DNA of 43,762 nucleotides from Chitinophagaceae bacterium (GCA_947483415.1 CANKLV010000002.1:1-43762), one strand, 5' to 3'; counted from the first letter of the stretch, positions 9,190-20,609 are shown. Program-made: numbers and translations. Notes: generated by a model from the sequence alone, not told the origin.

Positions 9190-11832
9190 ATGAAAATCAC
9201 CTTGTTGTCTTTTATTTTTTTATTTACTGCTTTATGTGGCTATTCGCGTCACATTACAGGTGGAGAGATGAGATATGATTTAATTTCTAGTACTCCATTA
9301 ACTAGAACATTTAGAATTACATTGGTTTTATTTAGAGATGAAAATTGTACTGGTAATTGCGCGCCAATGCCAGCCACAGTCAGGATTGGAATTTTCAATA
9401 ATGATAATAACGAGCCATACAATGGAGCGGGAAACTTGCCAACATTAGATGCTAGTTTATACAGAACTGAAGTACTTCCCATTATTAATGTACCAAGATG
9501 TATTGTTGGTTCACCCAACTTAAATTACACAGCTGGATATTATGCTATTGTGGTTACTTTGAACAACAACAACAATGGTTTTACAGCTACTTACCAAACT
9601 TGTTGTAGGATTGAAAATATAAATAACATTACAATTAATCCAACCACAAATGGCGCAGGTGCTACATATTCAACCGTTATTCCTGGATCAGATTTTAATA
9701 ATATCCCCATTTTAGACAATAGTCCTAAGTTTGAAAAAGGCATATCAATACTTTGTTTCAATAAAGAATTCACCCTTGACTTTAGTGCAACTGACCCAGA
9801 TGGAGATCAGTTGGTTTATTCTTTTATTGGTGCTTATGATGGAGGAGCTGCCCAAAATGCAGGTAACATTACACCAAGTTTGCCCCCTTATCCAATTTTA
9901 GATTATTCAAGTGGCTTTTCAGGTGTGAGACCATTGGGCAATAACGCAGTTCTCAATGCTCAAACGGGTATCATTACAGGAATTGCTCCAGAAGCTGGAC
10001 GGTATGTTGTTTCTGTTAGTGTTAAAGCTTTTAGAAACAATGTTTTACTAACAACCCACCGTAAAGATTTTATCATAACGGTAGCGGAATGTGATTTTGC
10101 TAGTGCCAATTTAAATTCAAATTATATCAACTGCGATAATTACACTGTTGACTTTACTAACATTACACCATCACCTTTGAATGAAACTTTTTTATGGAAT
10201 TTTGGTGATCCAGCTTCAGGAGTTACGAATCTCTCAAATGCTGAAAACCCAACGCATATTTATTCAGGTGCTGGAACATACAACGTCATTTATATTGTTA
10301 ACCCTGGAACGGGTTGCTCTGATACGGTGAATGCAGTAGTTAAAATTTATCCTGGATTTTTCCCTGAATTCGCCTCTAATAACCCGTCATGTAAAGGTAA
10401 ACCTGTTCTTTTTAGAGATTTAACACGCACAAATTATGGATTCGTAAACAATTGGCAATGGGATTTTGGTTTAAATAATGCTACCAACGATACCAGCAAT
10501 ATTCAAAATCCTCAATTTGTTTTTCAAGATACTGGAACATATAATGCGAGTTTAATTGTTGGTACTAATTTTGGTTGCATTGATACGATATACAAAACAA
10601 TAAAAATTGTCAAAAACCCAACGCTTAAAGCAACTAATGACACGTTGATTTGTTCCGCTGATTTTTTACAGTTATCTGTTACATCTGATATTCCCGGAAA
10701 TTTCACTTGGACTCCAAACTATAATATCAACAATACTTCTATATCAAACCCAATTATTAACCCATCAGTAAATACCGTTTATTATTTAAATTTTATTGAC
10801 ACTGTTGGTTGCACTGCAATTGATACGGTAAGAGTGAATGTAGTTGATTTTGTTAGTATTCGAGCGGCAAATGACACTACAATTTGTTTAACGGATACTA
10901 TTAAATTAAAGGTCGAAAGTGATGGACTCATTTATTATTGGACACCAGGAGAATTAATTATAAATCCACGTATTAAAGAACCATTGGCTATACCAACCGC
11001 AACAAATACTACTTTTTATGTGCAAAGCAATATTGGGTCTTGTTTTGCTAGAGATACCATAAAAGTAAGAACAGTTCCTTATCCAATTGCAAATGCCGGA
11101 AATGATACTTCTATTTGTTGGAAAACGAATGCTACATTACATGCAACTGGTGGTGTATTTTATAGTTGGTCTCCCGTTAATTTTCTTTCTGACTCAACAT
11201 CACCAAATCCTAATGTAATAAATCCTAGTCCAGGGTTCATTGATTTTGTGGTAACAGTAAGAGATATACGAGGATGCCCAAAGCCAGTTAAAGATATCGT
11301 TCGATTAAATATAAATAGAATTATTGCAGATGCAGGGCCAAGAGATACGGCAGTGGCGCTGAATCAGCCATTGTATTTGAATGCTACTGGCAGTACAAAT
11401 TATTTATGGACTCCCGTTACACAGTGGCTTAGTAATCCTTTTGTTTCGGATCCAGTATCAAATCCACGTGACAACATTGAATATGTGGTTAGAGTAAGCA
11501 ATAGCATTGGTTGTTTTGATACAGATACCATTAACGTTCGTTATTATAAAATTGAGCCGGATTTTTATATTCCAAATGCATTTACGCCAAATAATGATGG
11601 ATTGAATGATGTGATAAAACCAATCGCAATTGGAATGAAAACAATTGATAAATTCATTGTACTAAATCGTTGGGGTCAACTTATGTATTCTACTACAAGA
11701 ACTGGCAAAGGCTGGGATGGAAAAATAAATGGCATTACGCAATCTTCTGGTACATATGTTTATTACATTGAAGGAAAAAAATTCAACAATCAAGCCATTA
11801 CTACAAAAGGTACATTCCTATTAATAAAATAA
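9190..11832 (+). CDS. Secreted PKD-domain protein with gliding-motility-associated / T9SS type B C-terminal sorting domain
   Basis: Signal peptide, HITGGEMRYDL N-terminal domain, PKD motifs (FLWNFGDPASGV..., NNWQWDFGLNNATND), repeated xATNDTxIC units, C-terminal FYIPNAFTPNNDGLNDVIKPIAIGMKTIDKFIVLNRWGQLMYSTT...GWDGKINGITQSSGTYVYYIEGK. Confidence 0.93.
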   Translation: MKITLLSFIFLFTALCGYSRHITGGEMRYDLISSTPLTRTFRITLVLFRDENCTGNCAPMPATVRIGIFNNDNNEPYNGAGNLPTLDASLYRTEVLPIINVPRCIVGSPNLNYTAGYYAIVVTLNNNNNGFTATYQTCCRIENINNITINPTTNGAGATYSTVIPGSDFNNIPILDNSPKFEKGISILCFNKEFTLDFSATDPDGDQLVYSFIGAYDGGAAQNAGNITPSLPPYPILDYSSGFSGVRPLGNNAVLNAQTGIITGIAPEAGRYVVSVSVKAFRNNVLLTTHRKDFIITVAECDFASANLNSNYINCDNYTVDFTNITPSPLNETFLWNFGDPASGVTNLSNAENPTHIYSGAGTYNVIYIVNPGTGCSDTVNAVVKIYPGFFPEFASNNPSCKGKPVLFRDLTRTNYGFVNNWQWDFGLNNATNDTSNIQNPQFVFQDTGTYNASLIVGTNFGCIDTIYKTIKIVKNPTLKATNDTLICSADFLQLSVTSDIPGNFTWTPNYNINNTSISNPIINPSVNTVYYLNFIDTVGCTAIDTVRVNVVDFVSIRAANDTTICLTDTIKLKVESDGLIYYWTPGELIINPRIKEPLAIPTATNTTFYVQSNIGSCFARDTIKVRTVPYPIANAGNDTSICWKTNATLHATGGVFYSWSPVNFLSDSTSPNPNVINPSPGFIDFVVTVRDIRGCPKPVKDIVRLNINRIIADAGPRDTAVALNQPLYLNATGSTNYLWTPVTQWLSNPFVSDPVSNPRDNIEYVVRVSNSIGCFDTDTINVRYYKIEPDFYIPNAFTPNNDGLNDVIKPIAIGMKTIDKFIVLNRWGQLMYSTTRTGKGWDGKINGITQSSGTYVYYIEGKKFNNQAITTKGTFLLIK

Positions 11833-11935
11833 GTTTTTCATTTATTTTACCAGTTGATTCTCCAATACAAAAAACTACTTTTACAAGAAGTATTTAATCC
11901 GCAGATATTTCAAAATTCAGATTTAATAAAGCAAA

Positions 11936-12691
11936 ATGAATAAAACCATATTTATTACAGGCGCCACTTCAGGCATAGGAAAAGCATGTGCAGAAAAATT
12001 TGCTGCAGCCAATCATCGATTAATCATTGCAGGTCGTAGAGCAGATCGACTAAATAAAATAAAAATAGATATAGAATCGAGATTCAATGTTGATGTTTTG
12101 GAATTATGTTTTGATGTTCAAGATAAAGATGCCGTGTTTGACGCCATAAAAAATATACCAGATGATTGGAAAAAAATTGATGTGCTCATAAACAATGCTG
12201 GCCTTTCTTTAGGCAGAGATAATTTTGCTGATAGCGACATATCCGATTGGGAAACGATGCTTCAAACAAATGTAAATGGCTTGCTTTATGTATCAAAAGC
12301 TGTTTTAGATTTATTAATTCCAAATGAAAGCGTAGTTGTAAATATTGGTTCTATCGCTGGCAAAGAAGTCTACGAAAATGGAAATGTGTATTGCGCGTCT
12401 AAATTTGCTGTTGATGCCATAACAAAATCTATGCGCATTGATTTGTTGAAAAAAGGAATTCGCGTTACTGCTGTTCACCCAGGTGCTGTTGAAACAGAGT
12501 TTTCTATTGTACGATTCAAGGGAGATACTACAAAAGCATCACAAGTATATAATGGGTTTAAACCATTAACGCCTGAAGACGTTGCTGATGCTATATTTTA
12601 TGCGGCTAATTTACCCTCACACGTATGCATAAACGAACTTACGATTATGCCAAAACAACAAGCAAGCGCGATTTATTTTCACAAAGATTAA
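11936..12691 (+). CDS. SDR family oxidoreductase (YdfG-like)
   Basis: FITGATSGIGKACAEKFA, LINNAGLSLG, YCASKFAV (YxxxK) and VHPGAVETEF. Confidence 0.93.
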   Translation: MNKTIFITGATSGIGKACAEKFAAANHRLIIAGRRADRLNKIKIDIESRFNVDVLELCFDVQDKDAVFDAIKNIPDDWKKIDVLINNAGLSLGRDNFADSDISDWETMLQTNVNGLLYVSKAVLDLLIPNESVVVNIGSIAGKEVYENGNVYCASKFAVDAITKSMRIDLLKKGIRVTAVHPGAVETEFSIVRFKGDTTKASQVYNGFKPLTPEDVADAIFYAANLPSHVCINELTIMPKQQASAIYFHKD

Positions 12692-12700
12692 TCTCAGAAA

Positions 12701-15700
12701 CTATTGAGATAGCGAAATTCTAATTTGTATTCCCGCCCTAGTATTTGTAGTTGGCGCACTTGATGATATATACGGTTTCACCCTTCGCTGATCGAAGTAT
12801 AGTTTTATATTGATTTTACTATTCAAGAAATAATCTATCGTTGGACTAAACGAAGTTTCTTTACTTCCTGAAGTGGCAAAATTATTGTCTTGATCTAATC
12901 TGCTATTTGCTGTTACATTATCCCTCACCCTAAAATCTACCCTGAAGCTAATTTCATTATCAAGTTTTCCACTTTTGTCTTTACTTAAAAAAGATGGGAG
13001 CTTTAACCCTCCAAATAATTTCAATCCTTTTTTGCGATAACCAGCACCAATTGTAAATTCGGTACTTCTTACTTCGCTTAATTGATAATCATTTAAACTC
13101 AAACTCAATTGACGGGTTTTTGAATATTCAAACTTAGCTTGGAATTGATTTACAAACATCATATCTACGCCCAATAACGGTGAAAACTGCTCTTGAATAC
13201 TCACATTAGGAACTAAGAAAAATGGTATGAAATTCTTTGAGCCTGTATCATAAAATGAAGGATAACCATATTTAGATACATCCTGATAAAGCAATGCAGA
13301 TGTAAATCCATTCATACTTAAATTACCTGTATAACCATGAGTAACCGTAAAGCTTGTAAACAATTTATCTAATGGCTTTATTTTAGATAGTCCGTTATAA
13401 TCTATCTTCCAATTGGGTCGAGGAATAATGGCCCTAAATGGATTTGAGCGAATGTTTTTATTTTCTTGTTTTATCAATCCTACCGAATTGGGATCCTGCC
13501 CTGTGTACGCTGCAATAAACGAAGGTATCAACACATCAATAGCGTATTTTCCATAACCATAATAATACCCATCAGAGCCAACTGCATTATTGGTGTATGG
13601 ATTTAATTTACCCAAACGTTCCGAAAGAATAACACGATTATTTTCAAAAGTTTTAAATGTTGAAGAAACTCGATTGGGATCAAATTTTCCAAACAATGTT
13701 TTAAACGCAACATAAGAAACATCAAAACTACCACCAGCATAAGGATTTAAATGCTGGAACGTAGGATTTGTACCATTAAAATTGGTATCTATATATCTAA
13801 AGGTTTCGCTGTATGTTTTTGAAAATGATTTGCTAATATTGATGGCAACATTTACATCTTTGAATGGCTCTAATTGAGCAGTGAGCGTTAGCTTTTGATC
13901 TAAATTTTGTTGAATTAATGAATTAAAATTACTGTCTTTTGTCAGCAACCCTCTTCGAGCTTGTTGATTGAGCCAATTTGTATCAGGCTGCCAACCCATT
14001 ATAAAATTATAACCAGGCGACATACTTTTAAAATTTTGTCCAAAAAAACGAGTGCTATCCATATACCCTGGCAATCGAGTTCCTGCATTTTCTGAAGCAG
14101 TAAAATTAACTTGCTTTAAGCTTGTTAGAAGTTTTCCAAAAACTTTCATGCCTTTACTAACATAAGGCATTGCCGTTTTGTCTACAACTCGCTTAGTTTT
14201 CAATACTTTCTTTCCAGATTTTGTAAGCACGGAATCTCTAACTTTTGTAATCCTATTTCTCCATTTTTGCTGGTCTTCTTTATTTGAAGGCTGATCCATT
14301 TGACGCAACCATTTCGAATGCTGGTACAATTTTGTGAAATCTAATTGAATAGTTGCTTCTTTCTGCTGAGTATTTTCTAATAAATTCCCGAGATTTACAG
14401 CTAATCTTGAAGCCCCTATCCATTTATATGTGGTTTGATAACGTACATTGGCTGTTGTCCAATCCAACAAAGGAAACTTCGCGGTTGGCAATACATACGA
14501 CATATTTATCGCCTGATTAAAAATGGTATTTCTGCCCCCTTTAAAGAAATTTTGCCAGATGGTATCTTTCTTTTGTTTTGTATTAATTCTACCCGCTGGC
14601 TCATCTACTCTCGAATTGTTGGTTGCTGTATAATCAAAATTTATCGACTTTGTAAAATTCCATCGCAGTATGTAATCACGCTGCATGGTGAAATACTTAT
14701 CATAAGTTTCTGGAATTGCATATTTTGTTTCACCAACACTTCTTGGCTTTATGGCACCAAACTGACGACTGATATCGGCTCTAAAACTCAATTGGTTTGG
14801 CAAATAATTAAAGTTGATTTCTTTTATGAAATCCAACCATTTTGTTTTTGATTTTTTAAACGAATTTTTAAATGGCTCAAATGGCTTGGATTGTGGCGAA
14901 AAATTATATCCAAGCGCACCCCGATGTTTTGTAACCTCATTATTTTCAATCAATGGATTGTGTGATTCTGTTTTTATGTACGAGTAACTTACATCTACAT
15001 TTTCTATATCATAAATTTTTGGTGACTTACCATTTGTTTTTGTTTTCTTCACATTGGTAAAATTCACTGTTTTAACAGATGTAAAGTCAATAGCATTCTT
15101 TCTTATGGAGTCCCTTTTTGATTTTGGAGTTGAACTTAGCTTGTCTTTTAATTTTATGTCTAAATCGTACGGATCATATTGAGGAGTACTGGTTGTTTGT
15201 GAATAGCTTGCATAAACAGGAATTGAAATACCTATTTTCTTAGGTAATAATTTCCCCAATTCTAAATTTGAAGAAATATCAAACTGCATAAAATCATCCC
15301 GATATCTTTCTACAACCCGTTGTTCTAAAGTTCCAAACCCACGACTATGCACATTCGCTGAAAGAGACACCGTTCCCAAATCGGCTAAGTTTGCATCAAC
15401 CCTTCCAATTGCAGCCCATCCGCCTTGTTCATTTATTGATGATAGTCTTAATTCGTTTACCCATACTTGTCCGCAAGCACTGTTTGATGTTGTATTTTCT
15501 ACGCCTAACAAAATTCCACGCACCTCTCCTAAATTAGGATTTCCAATTACAGAATACGTTTGTCCATTTTCTTGAAGTTGTTTGAACAAGGTTCCTAAAG
15601 AGGTTGAAGATAAATTTCTGGCTTGTTTTATTTTTGTGAGTATATCCAAATCCACCTCTAGTGAATTTGATGGAAACCATAGTGAATCATTATATGCATC

Positions 15701-18700
15701 TGTGTCTGGGTTTAATCCTGCTGTTAATGGAGTTAGGGTTAATGGAATTCTTATTTCATAATAATTGCTTACAAAATCAGTTCCTAGTCTAACCACTGCC
15801 GTTAGGTCTTTATCCTGAATGGTGTTTGCCGGATTCTGCGCTTGCTCCGCATGAATGTACATGGATAATTTTCTAAACTGACGTACATCTCTATTCGCAA
15901 ATGTTTGGAAAACGCCTTTTGCATCTCCTTTTCTAAGGTTACAAAATGTCATGCTTAATGCTTGTTCATTTTGCAAAAGATTCACACCATTGTTGCTTAA
16001 TGTTTGTACACGTTGAATTTCTTTCGGCGTACGATATGGCAATGGCGTACGTTTGTCATTCTCTTCAATATTTACCGCTTCTACATTGAAAGGGGTAAAG
16101 CTTGTTGGTGAATACAAACCAGTAGAATCAATTTTATATTTAAATTTACGCCAAACATTTCTGGTTAATTGCATCAATCCAAAACGCATCACCACACTAT
16201 CTTCAAAGCCCGTTAAAAACATACGCATAAAACGTATTGATTTGAAATCTGGAATGTTTCCAATTTTACGGTCGTAACTTCCAATGGGAATTCTAAACTG
16301 ATACCAAGTTTCGTTTCTTGTGGTGCCGTTTACCAAACTCACTGGAACTTCTTTTTTATCTACGATAAAGTTATTTCCAATAAGCATTTCAGTAGCATTC
16401 TTCGGTTTTATGTCAACAATATATTGGAAGTATTCTTCTGTTTCGTTCAACGTATTGTCTTTATTCAAATCCTCTGCATCCGGGTACAAAGTTGCTGCGG
16501 ATGAAAATTCTCCCCCATTTGAAATGGGCGAATTGCCATCTGGACTATTGTAATTTTTGTAGCGTTTTAAAATTCCATCATTAGCTGAAAAAGAACCATC
16601 TCTATAGTTTTTATAATTATCAATTGAAGGATCCTTGGCTGCGTTTAAATAAATCTGAGAAGTAGATCCAAATGTAGTTTCTAAGGAAGATAAATATTCA
16701 GCACGTACCCTTAATTCTGCAGTGTCCGAAAGTCCATCAAATCCAACATCCTGATATTTTCTATCATCAGGATTATTGCTAAATGCATTGGTAACTTGAA
16801 TTGGATTTCTTGGAACTTTGCCCCAAACCGTTGTATCTACTGGAGATGGAACATTTGGCGTTGTTAACCCATTTTCATAAAATCGTTTTCCATCTTTTAA
16901 TACATCCTCTGAGATATTACCTAAATTAAAATATAATTTACCACCAGTTGAGTTGCTGAACTGTGGCAAGATAAATGGATCTTGTACCCAAAATTCTATA
17001 AACTCAACATTGCTCGTCTCAAAATCTGATTGATCAATATTTCTCATTAATCCACCAAATTTTGTAGTGGGGTCGATGAATTTTCCAGTTGTATTTACTT
17101 TTGTATTATCTGCTTCATAATTGTACGGACCTTTTTCTTTTGGATAATAAGCCAAATCAAATGTTACCAATTGACTTTCTCCAAAGCTAGTAGTACGTTG
17201 AGGGAAAATTTCTTTCTGATAAACTTGTCTTACCCTAGGATCACTCAATTCATTTCTATCGCTAATAGGGTTATTGTTTGCTTCAAGTTGTTGTAAAGTT
17301 TGTTCAATTTGATACCAAGCAATTTTTGCTCTACTTTTTCCGTATGTCAGATTATTATTTTGTGTAGCCTCTGGAAACAATTCAATTCCGTTTCTGTCTG
17401 TTGCATGTGCAGGTGTAGAAGCCAACGCCCAACTTACTAATGGAAACCTCAAATCAATTCCAGATTTACTGCCTTCAAAATCATCAATATAAACCAACCC
17501 GTTGCTGCCTCTTCCAATTTGTGGCGCATGACCAGGTTTTAAATAAGCACCCTCAAAATAAGCGTTCATGCTTGAAGGTGCAGTGGTGCTGTAAAATGGA
17601 ATCTTATCTATAATTTTTGTTAAACGAGGTAAATCTTTTTTATAGTTTACATCTAGTCCATACATTGTATTTCTAATCGGCTCTTCGTTGTAATTTACTT
17701 TTGTAAAAAATGGCCTTTCGCCCAAACGCACAATAGTACTTCCAAATGAAAGTTGTTCTTTCAACGTATTTTTTGCCATGTAATCAAACCGCAATCCCAT
17801 ATAATTTCTTTGCTGTAATCCAAACGTAGCATTGTTTTCAAAATTTACTTGTACGGGAAGTCCAGCATTTAAAATGGCTTGATTGGTCATTTTGATCGTT
17901 CCCAAATCGTAATTAATATCGTAATCAATGCCCTCTTGCAATGTTCTTCCACCTGCAGTTACAATTACCGAACCTGGAGGAATGTTATATCCAATACTAA
18001 TTTCAGAAGACCCAGAAGTTTTAGCAGTTCCTTTTAAAACGAATCGATTTAAATTAGGAAATTGTTGGGCTACGGCTTTTATGGAATCATATAGTGCATA
18101 AAAAAGCGTATCCGTTACATTGGTTGGAATCGTTGAATAAATTTGCTTGGCTAAATCTCTTCCAAATGGCTCCAATACTGGAAAAACAACTCGACTATAA
18201 TTGGACACCACGGTAAATCCTTCCACATAATCAAAAACCCCATCTGGTTGTGGATCAAGCTGACTGTTTAATCTATCGAGGTTAATCAATGAAATCATTG
18301 GAGAACCTAAATTAATATCACCATATGGCACATAACGTTTTGCGCCAAGACCAGGCTGTTGGTACAACACATCTAATTTAAAGTCAGAAGCAGATAATGA
18401 ACCATAACCAACCGTGTACACATTTTTCATCATCAAACTCCAAATAGGCAATGATGGCCTTTGTGAAGTGGCTTTCAATAATTTTAAGAATAGAATCTTT
18501 TGGTTGGCTGAAGAGCTATCTGGTGGCACATCCTGTGAGAACTCCCCTACTTGAAAAATTCGTCCGTTATAAGTGTATTGAAATGCAACCCCTAAAACTT
18601 CATCGGTTTGAAGTGGCTGACTCAGTGACAACATCCCCAGTTGTCTATTAAATGTGTATTGAGTAGAATCTAATTTTCTGGCGAATGTTTTCTCGAAATC

Positions 18701-19990
18701 CTGAACAGGTCTCAATCCTACCGATTGAAGGTTGTTGAAAATTAAGGAAGTGTTTCTTGCGTTAGGTTGATTTAAAATTTTTGTAAGCAAATCATTTGAA
18801 CCATTAAACGGTACAGCAAGTCCGGTTAACACATTTATGGTAGGTGCTGGCAAATAAGGGCGTGCCTCTGCAAGATCAGCAAGACCAACAATATCGCGTG
18901 TATCAGTTGTAGTTCCATTTCTATTGGTTACCCATACTTCAATTCTCAACACTTGAATTGGCGCTGTAATGGCAGGCAAGTTCGACATTACTTTATTGTA
19001 ATTGTCTTTAAAATATTGACTGATTAAAAAGTGTCTGTTTTCTTCGTATTCATCTGCTTTAATTTCAAATGGTGTAGCAGCAGTTCCACCTTGGAGATTT
19101 ACATTTTGTCTTTGTGATTTTTGATTCGCCAATACCCCTGTGATAAATAATTTTCCAAATTGTAACGATGTTTTCAGTCCAAACAATTGTTGTGCGCCTG
19201 GGATTAATGTTCCTTTTGCAGGAAACGCGACATTACCGGCTTCAAATCTTTTTAAAATTTCATCATCTTTTCCTGAATAATCCAATTTCAATTGATTGTC
19301 TAAATCAAAATTGGCAAGTGTATTGTAATTAATCGGGAACTTTAATTTATCACCAATACTTGCATTAACATTCAATTGGGTGTTCATTTGAAAATCAAGC
19401 CCACCATTTTTTCTAGCAGATTCGGGTAATGTAGGATTATCTATTTTCTGTCCTTGATAACCAGCTGTAACATCCACATTTCCTTGAGGTGAAATTTCAA
19501 TTTTTCCATTTCCAAACAAACGATTGAATAAACCATCCGTTAATGAAAGTCTTGGTTTTGAAAATTTTCCTCTATTTAAAATATTGGTAGTGTTAGAACG
19601 CTTTTGAAAATAATCAATTTCTGCCTGACGATTTTTTAAACTCCAATACTCATTGAATGAATAACTCAATGGAGTACGTATATATCGATTGCCAATTTTT
19701 TCGTAAACAATATATCTTTTGGAGTCGTAGTCGTAAACAATAGAATCTTTTTGATTAGATGGTTGAAAATAGTTGAAGCTATTGTAATTGCCAATAGATA
19801 AATTATCTCCTCTTCTATCTGTGATTGGATAGGGCAAATTTGTAGAAGAAGCAGGCGTAGTAGTATCTGCGTTCAATATTATTTCTAGTGGCAAATTTTT
19901 ACCAAATCCATCTAAGACAAAAGCGGTAAATAAAGCCAAGCACAACATTACCTTGAATAATGGTTGTGATAAATTTCGATTAATTGACAT
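12701..19990 (-). CDS. sprA: T9SS outer-membrane translocon protein SprA (Sov)
   Basis: 2429-aa protein with signal peptide; N-terminal FNEYWSLKNRQAEIDYFQKRS, GLFNRLFGNGKIEISPQGNVDVTAGYQGQKIDNP, IDDFEGSKSGIDLRFPLVSWALASTP; immediately downstream of ruvA, an order also known in Flavobacterium. Confidence 0.95.
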   Translation of the reverse strand: MSINRNLSQPLFKVMLCLALFTAFVLDGFGKNLPLEIILNADTTTPASSTNLPYPITDRRGDNLSIGNYNSFNYFQPSNQKDSIVYDYDSKRYIVYEKIGNRYIRTPLSYSFNEYWSLKNRQAEIDYFQKRSNTTNILNRGKFSKPRLSLTDGLFNRLFGNGKIEISPQGNVDVTAGYQGQKIDNPTLPESARKNGGLDFQMNTQLNVNASIGDKLKFPINYNTLANFDLDNQLKLDYSGKDDEILKRFEAGNVAFPAKGTLIPGAQQLFGLKTSLQFGKLFITGVLANQKSQRQNVNLQGGTAATPFEIKADEYEENRHFLISQYFKDNYNKVMSNLPAITAPIQVLRIEVWVTNRNGTTTDTRDIVGLADLAEARPYLPAPTINVLTGLAVPFNGSNDLLTKILNQPNARNTSLIFNNLQSVGLRPVQDFEKTFARKLDSTQYTFNRQLGMLSLSQPLQTDEVLGVAFQYTYNGRIFQVGEFSQDVPPDSSSANQKILFLKLLKATSQRPSLPIWSLMMKNVYTVGYGSLSASDFKLDVLYQQPGLGAKRYVPYGDINLGSPMISLINLDRLNSQLDPQPDGVFDYVEGFTVVSNYSRVVFPVLEPFGRDLAKQIYSTIPTNVTDTLFYALYDSIKAVAQQFPNLNRFVLKGTAKTSGSSEISIGYNIPPGSVIVTAGGRTLQEGIDYDINYDLGTIKMTNQAILNAGLPVQVNFENNATFGLQQRNYMGLRFDYMAKNTLKEQLSFGSTIVRLGERPFFTKVNYNEEPIRNTMYGLDVNYKKDLPRLTKIIDKIPFYSTTAPSSMNAYFEGAYLKPGHAPQIGRGSNGLVYIDDFEGSKSGIDLRFPLVSWALASTPAHATDRNGIELFPEATQNNNLTYGKSRAKIAWYQIEQTLQQLEANNNPISDRNELSDPRVRQVYQKEIFPQRTTSFGESQLVTFDLAYYPKEKGPYNYEADNTKVNTTGKFIDPTTKFGGLMRNIDQSDFETSNVEFIEFWVQDPFILPQFSNSTGGKLYFNLGNISEDVLKDGKRFYENGLTTPNVPSPVDTTVWGKVPRNPIQVTNAFSNNPDDRKYQDVGFDGLSDTAELRVRAEYLSSLETTFGSTSQIYLNAAKDPSIDNYKNYRDGSFSANDGILKRYKNYNSPDGNSPISNGGEFSSAATLYPDAEDLNKDNTLNETEEYFQYIVDIKPKNATEMLIGNNFIVDKKEVPVSLVNGTTRNETWYQFRIPIGSYDRKIGNIPDFKSIRFMRMFLTGFEDSVVMRFGLMQLTRNVWRKFKYKIDSTGLYSPTSFTPFNVEAVNIEENDKRTPLPYRTPKEIQRVQTLSNNGVNLLQNEQALSMTFCNLRKGDAKGVFQTFANRDVRQFRKLSMYIHAEQAQNPANTIQDKDLTAVVRLGTDFVSNYYEIRIPLTLTPLTAGLNPDTDAYNDSLWFPSNSLEVDLDILTKIKQARNLSSTSLGTLFKQLQENGQTYSVIGNPNLGEVRGILLGVENTTSNSACGQVWVNELRLSSINEQGGWAAIGRVDANLADLGTVSLSANVHSRGFGTLEQRVVERYRDDFMQFDISSNLELGKLLPKKIGISIPVYASYSQTTSTPQYDPYDLDIKLKDKLSSTPKSKRDSIRKNAIDFTSVKTVNFTNVKKTKTNGKSPKIYDIENVDVSYSYIKTESHNPLIENNEVTKHRGALGYNFSPQSKPFEPFKNSFKKSKTKWLDFIKEINFNYLPNQLSFRADISRQFGAIKPRSVGETKYAIPETYDKYFTMQRDYILRWNFTKSINFDYTATNNSRVDEPAGRINTKQKKDTIWQNFFKGGRNTIFNQAINMSYVLPTAKFPLLDWTTANVRYQTTYKWIGASRLAVNLGNLLENTQQKEATIQLDFTKLYQHSKWLRQMDQPSNKEDQQKWRNRITKVRDSVLTKSGKKVLKTKRVVDKTAMPYVSKGMKVFGKLLTSLKQVNFTASENAGTRLPGYMDSTRFFGQNFKSMSPGYNFIMGWQPDTNWLNQQARRGLLTKDSNFNSLIQQNLDQKLTLTAQLEPFKDVNVAINISKSFSKTYSETFRYIDTNFNGTNPTFQHLNPYAGGSFDVSYVAFKTLFGKFDPNRVSSTFKTFENNRVILSERLGKLNPYTNNAVGSDGYYYGYGKYAIDVLIPSFIAAYTGQDPNSVGLIKQENKNIRSNPFRAIIPRPNWKIDYNGLSKIKPLDKLFTSFTVTHGYTGNLSMNGFTSALLYQDVSKYGYPSFYDTGSKNFIPFFLVPNVSIQEQFSPLLGVDMMFVNQFQAKFEYSKTRQLSLSLNDYQLSEVRSTEFTIGAGYRKKGLKLFGGLKLPSFLSKDKSGKLDNEISFRVDFRVRDNVTANSRLDQDNNFATSGSKETSFSPTIDYFLNSKINIKLYFDQRRVKPYISSSAPTTNTRAGIQIRISLSQ

Positions 19991-20018
19991 TCCGTAAATC
20001 AGTTAATGTAGTTTTTTA

Positions 20019-20609
20019 TCAAATGGCTTTTAATGCTTTTTTAATTAATTCTTCCAATTTAGAAATATCAGGTTCGGTACGAATTATTTTTTGAATAGAT
20101 TGTTCCGCTTGAATTCTGCTTATTCCTAAAGCTGTTAATGCAATAAGCGCGTCTTGTTCAATTGTGTTGACTATTGGAACAGATACACCACCTAAAGAAA
20201 CCGTAGTTTGCTTTCCTACTTTATCTTTTAATTCCAAGACCAAGCGCTCTGCTGTTTTTTTACCGATACCCTTTACACGTTCGAGCAATTTCACGTCGCC
20301 CAATTGAATGGCTTTGGTAATTTCATCCGGTCGGGTAGATGATAACATCATCCTTGCTGTTGAAGCCCCAACTCCAGAAACACTAATCAACAATAAAAAA
20401 ATATCTTTTTCTTCTTTGTCAAAAAATCCAAATAAAGAATGCCCATCTTCTTTTACTTGCATGTGAATAAATAATCTGCCTTCTACCATATTTTGTATGG
20501 CAGAATAAGTATGCAAACTGATGTTTACTTCAAATCCTATTCCATTCACATCAATATAAATTTGTGCTGGGCTTTTATATGTAAATTTCCCCTGTAAATA
20601 TGCGTACAT
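20019..20609 (-). CDS. ruvA: Holliday junction branch migration protein RuvA
   Basis: MYAYLQGKFTYKSPAQIYIDVNGIGFEV, LLISVSGVGASTARMML, VKGIGKKTAERLVLELKDK HhH motifs. Confidence 0.96.
   Translation of the reverse strand: MYAYLQGKFTYKSPAQIYIDVNGIGFEVNISLHTYSAIQNMVEGRLFIHMQVKEDGHSLFGFFDKEEKDIFLLLISVSGVGASTARMMLSSTRPDEITKAIQLGDVKLLERVKGIGKKTAERLVLELKDKVGKQTTVSLGGVSVPIVNTIEQDALIALTALGISRIQAEQSIQKIIRTEPDISKLEELIKKALKAI

Noticed and set aside
9564-9578. AACAACAACAACAA microsatellite-like run
   Set aside because: Encodes in-frame Asn residues (NNNNN) in the PKD protein; too short to support phase variation.
11872-11896. Weak hairpin TACTT-TTACAAG-AAGTA after the PKD gene
   Set aside because: Five AT-rich pairs and no T-run; more likely part of a promoter-like TACTTTTAC word.
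12691-12710. Inverted repeat ATCTCA-GAAACTAT-TGAGAT at the SDR/sprA convergent ends
   Set aside because: Only 6-bp arms, overlaps the sprA stop, and no T-run; insufficient to call a terminator.
14435-14851. 138-aa plus-strand ORF inside sprA
   Set aside because: Antisense to continuous sprA coding sequence; no domain or promoter.
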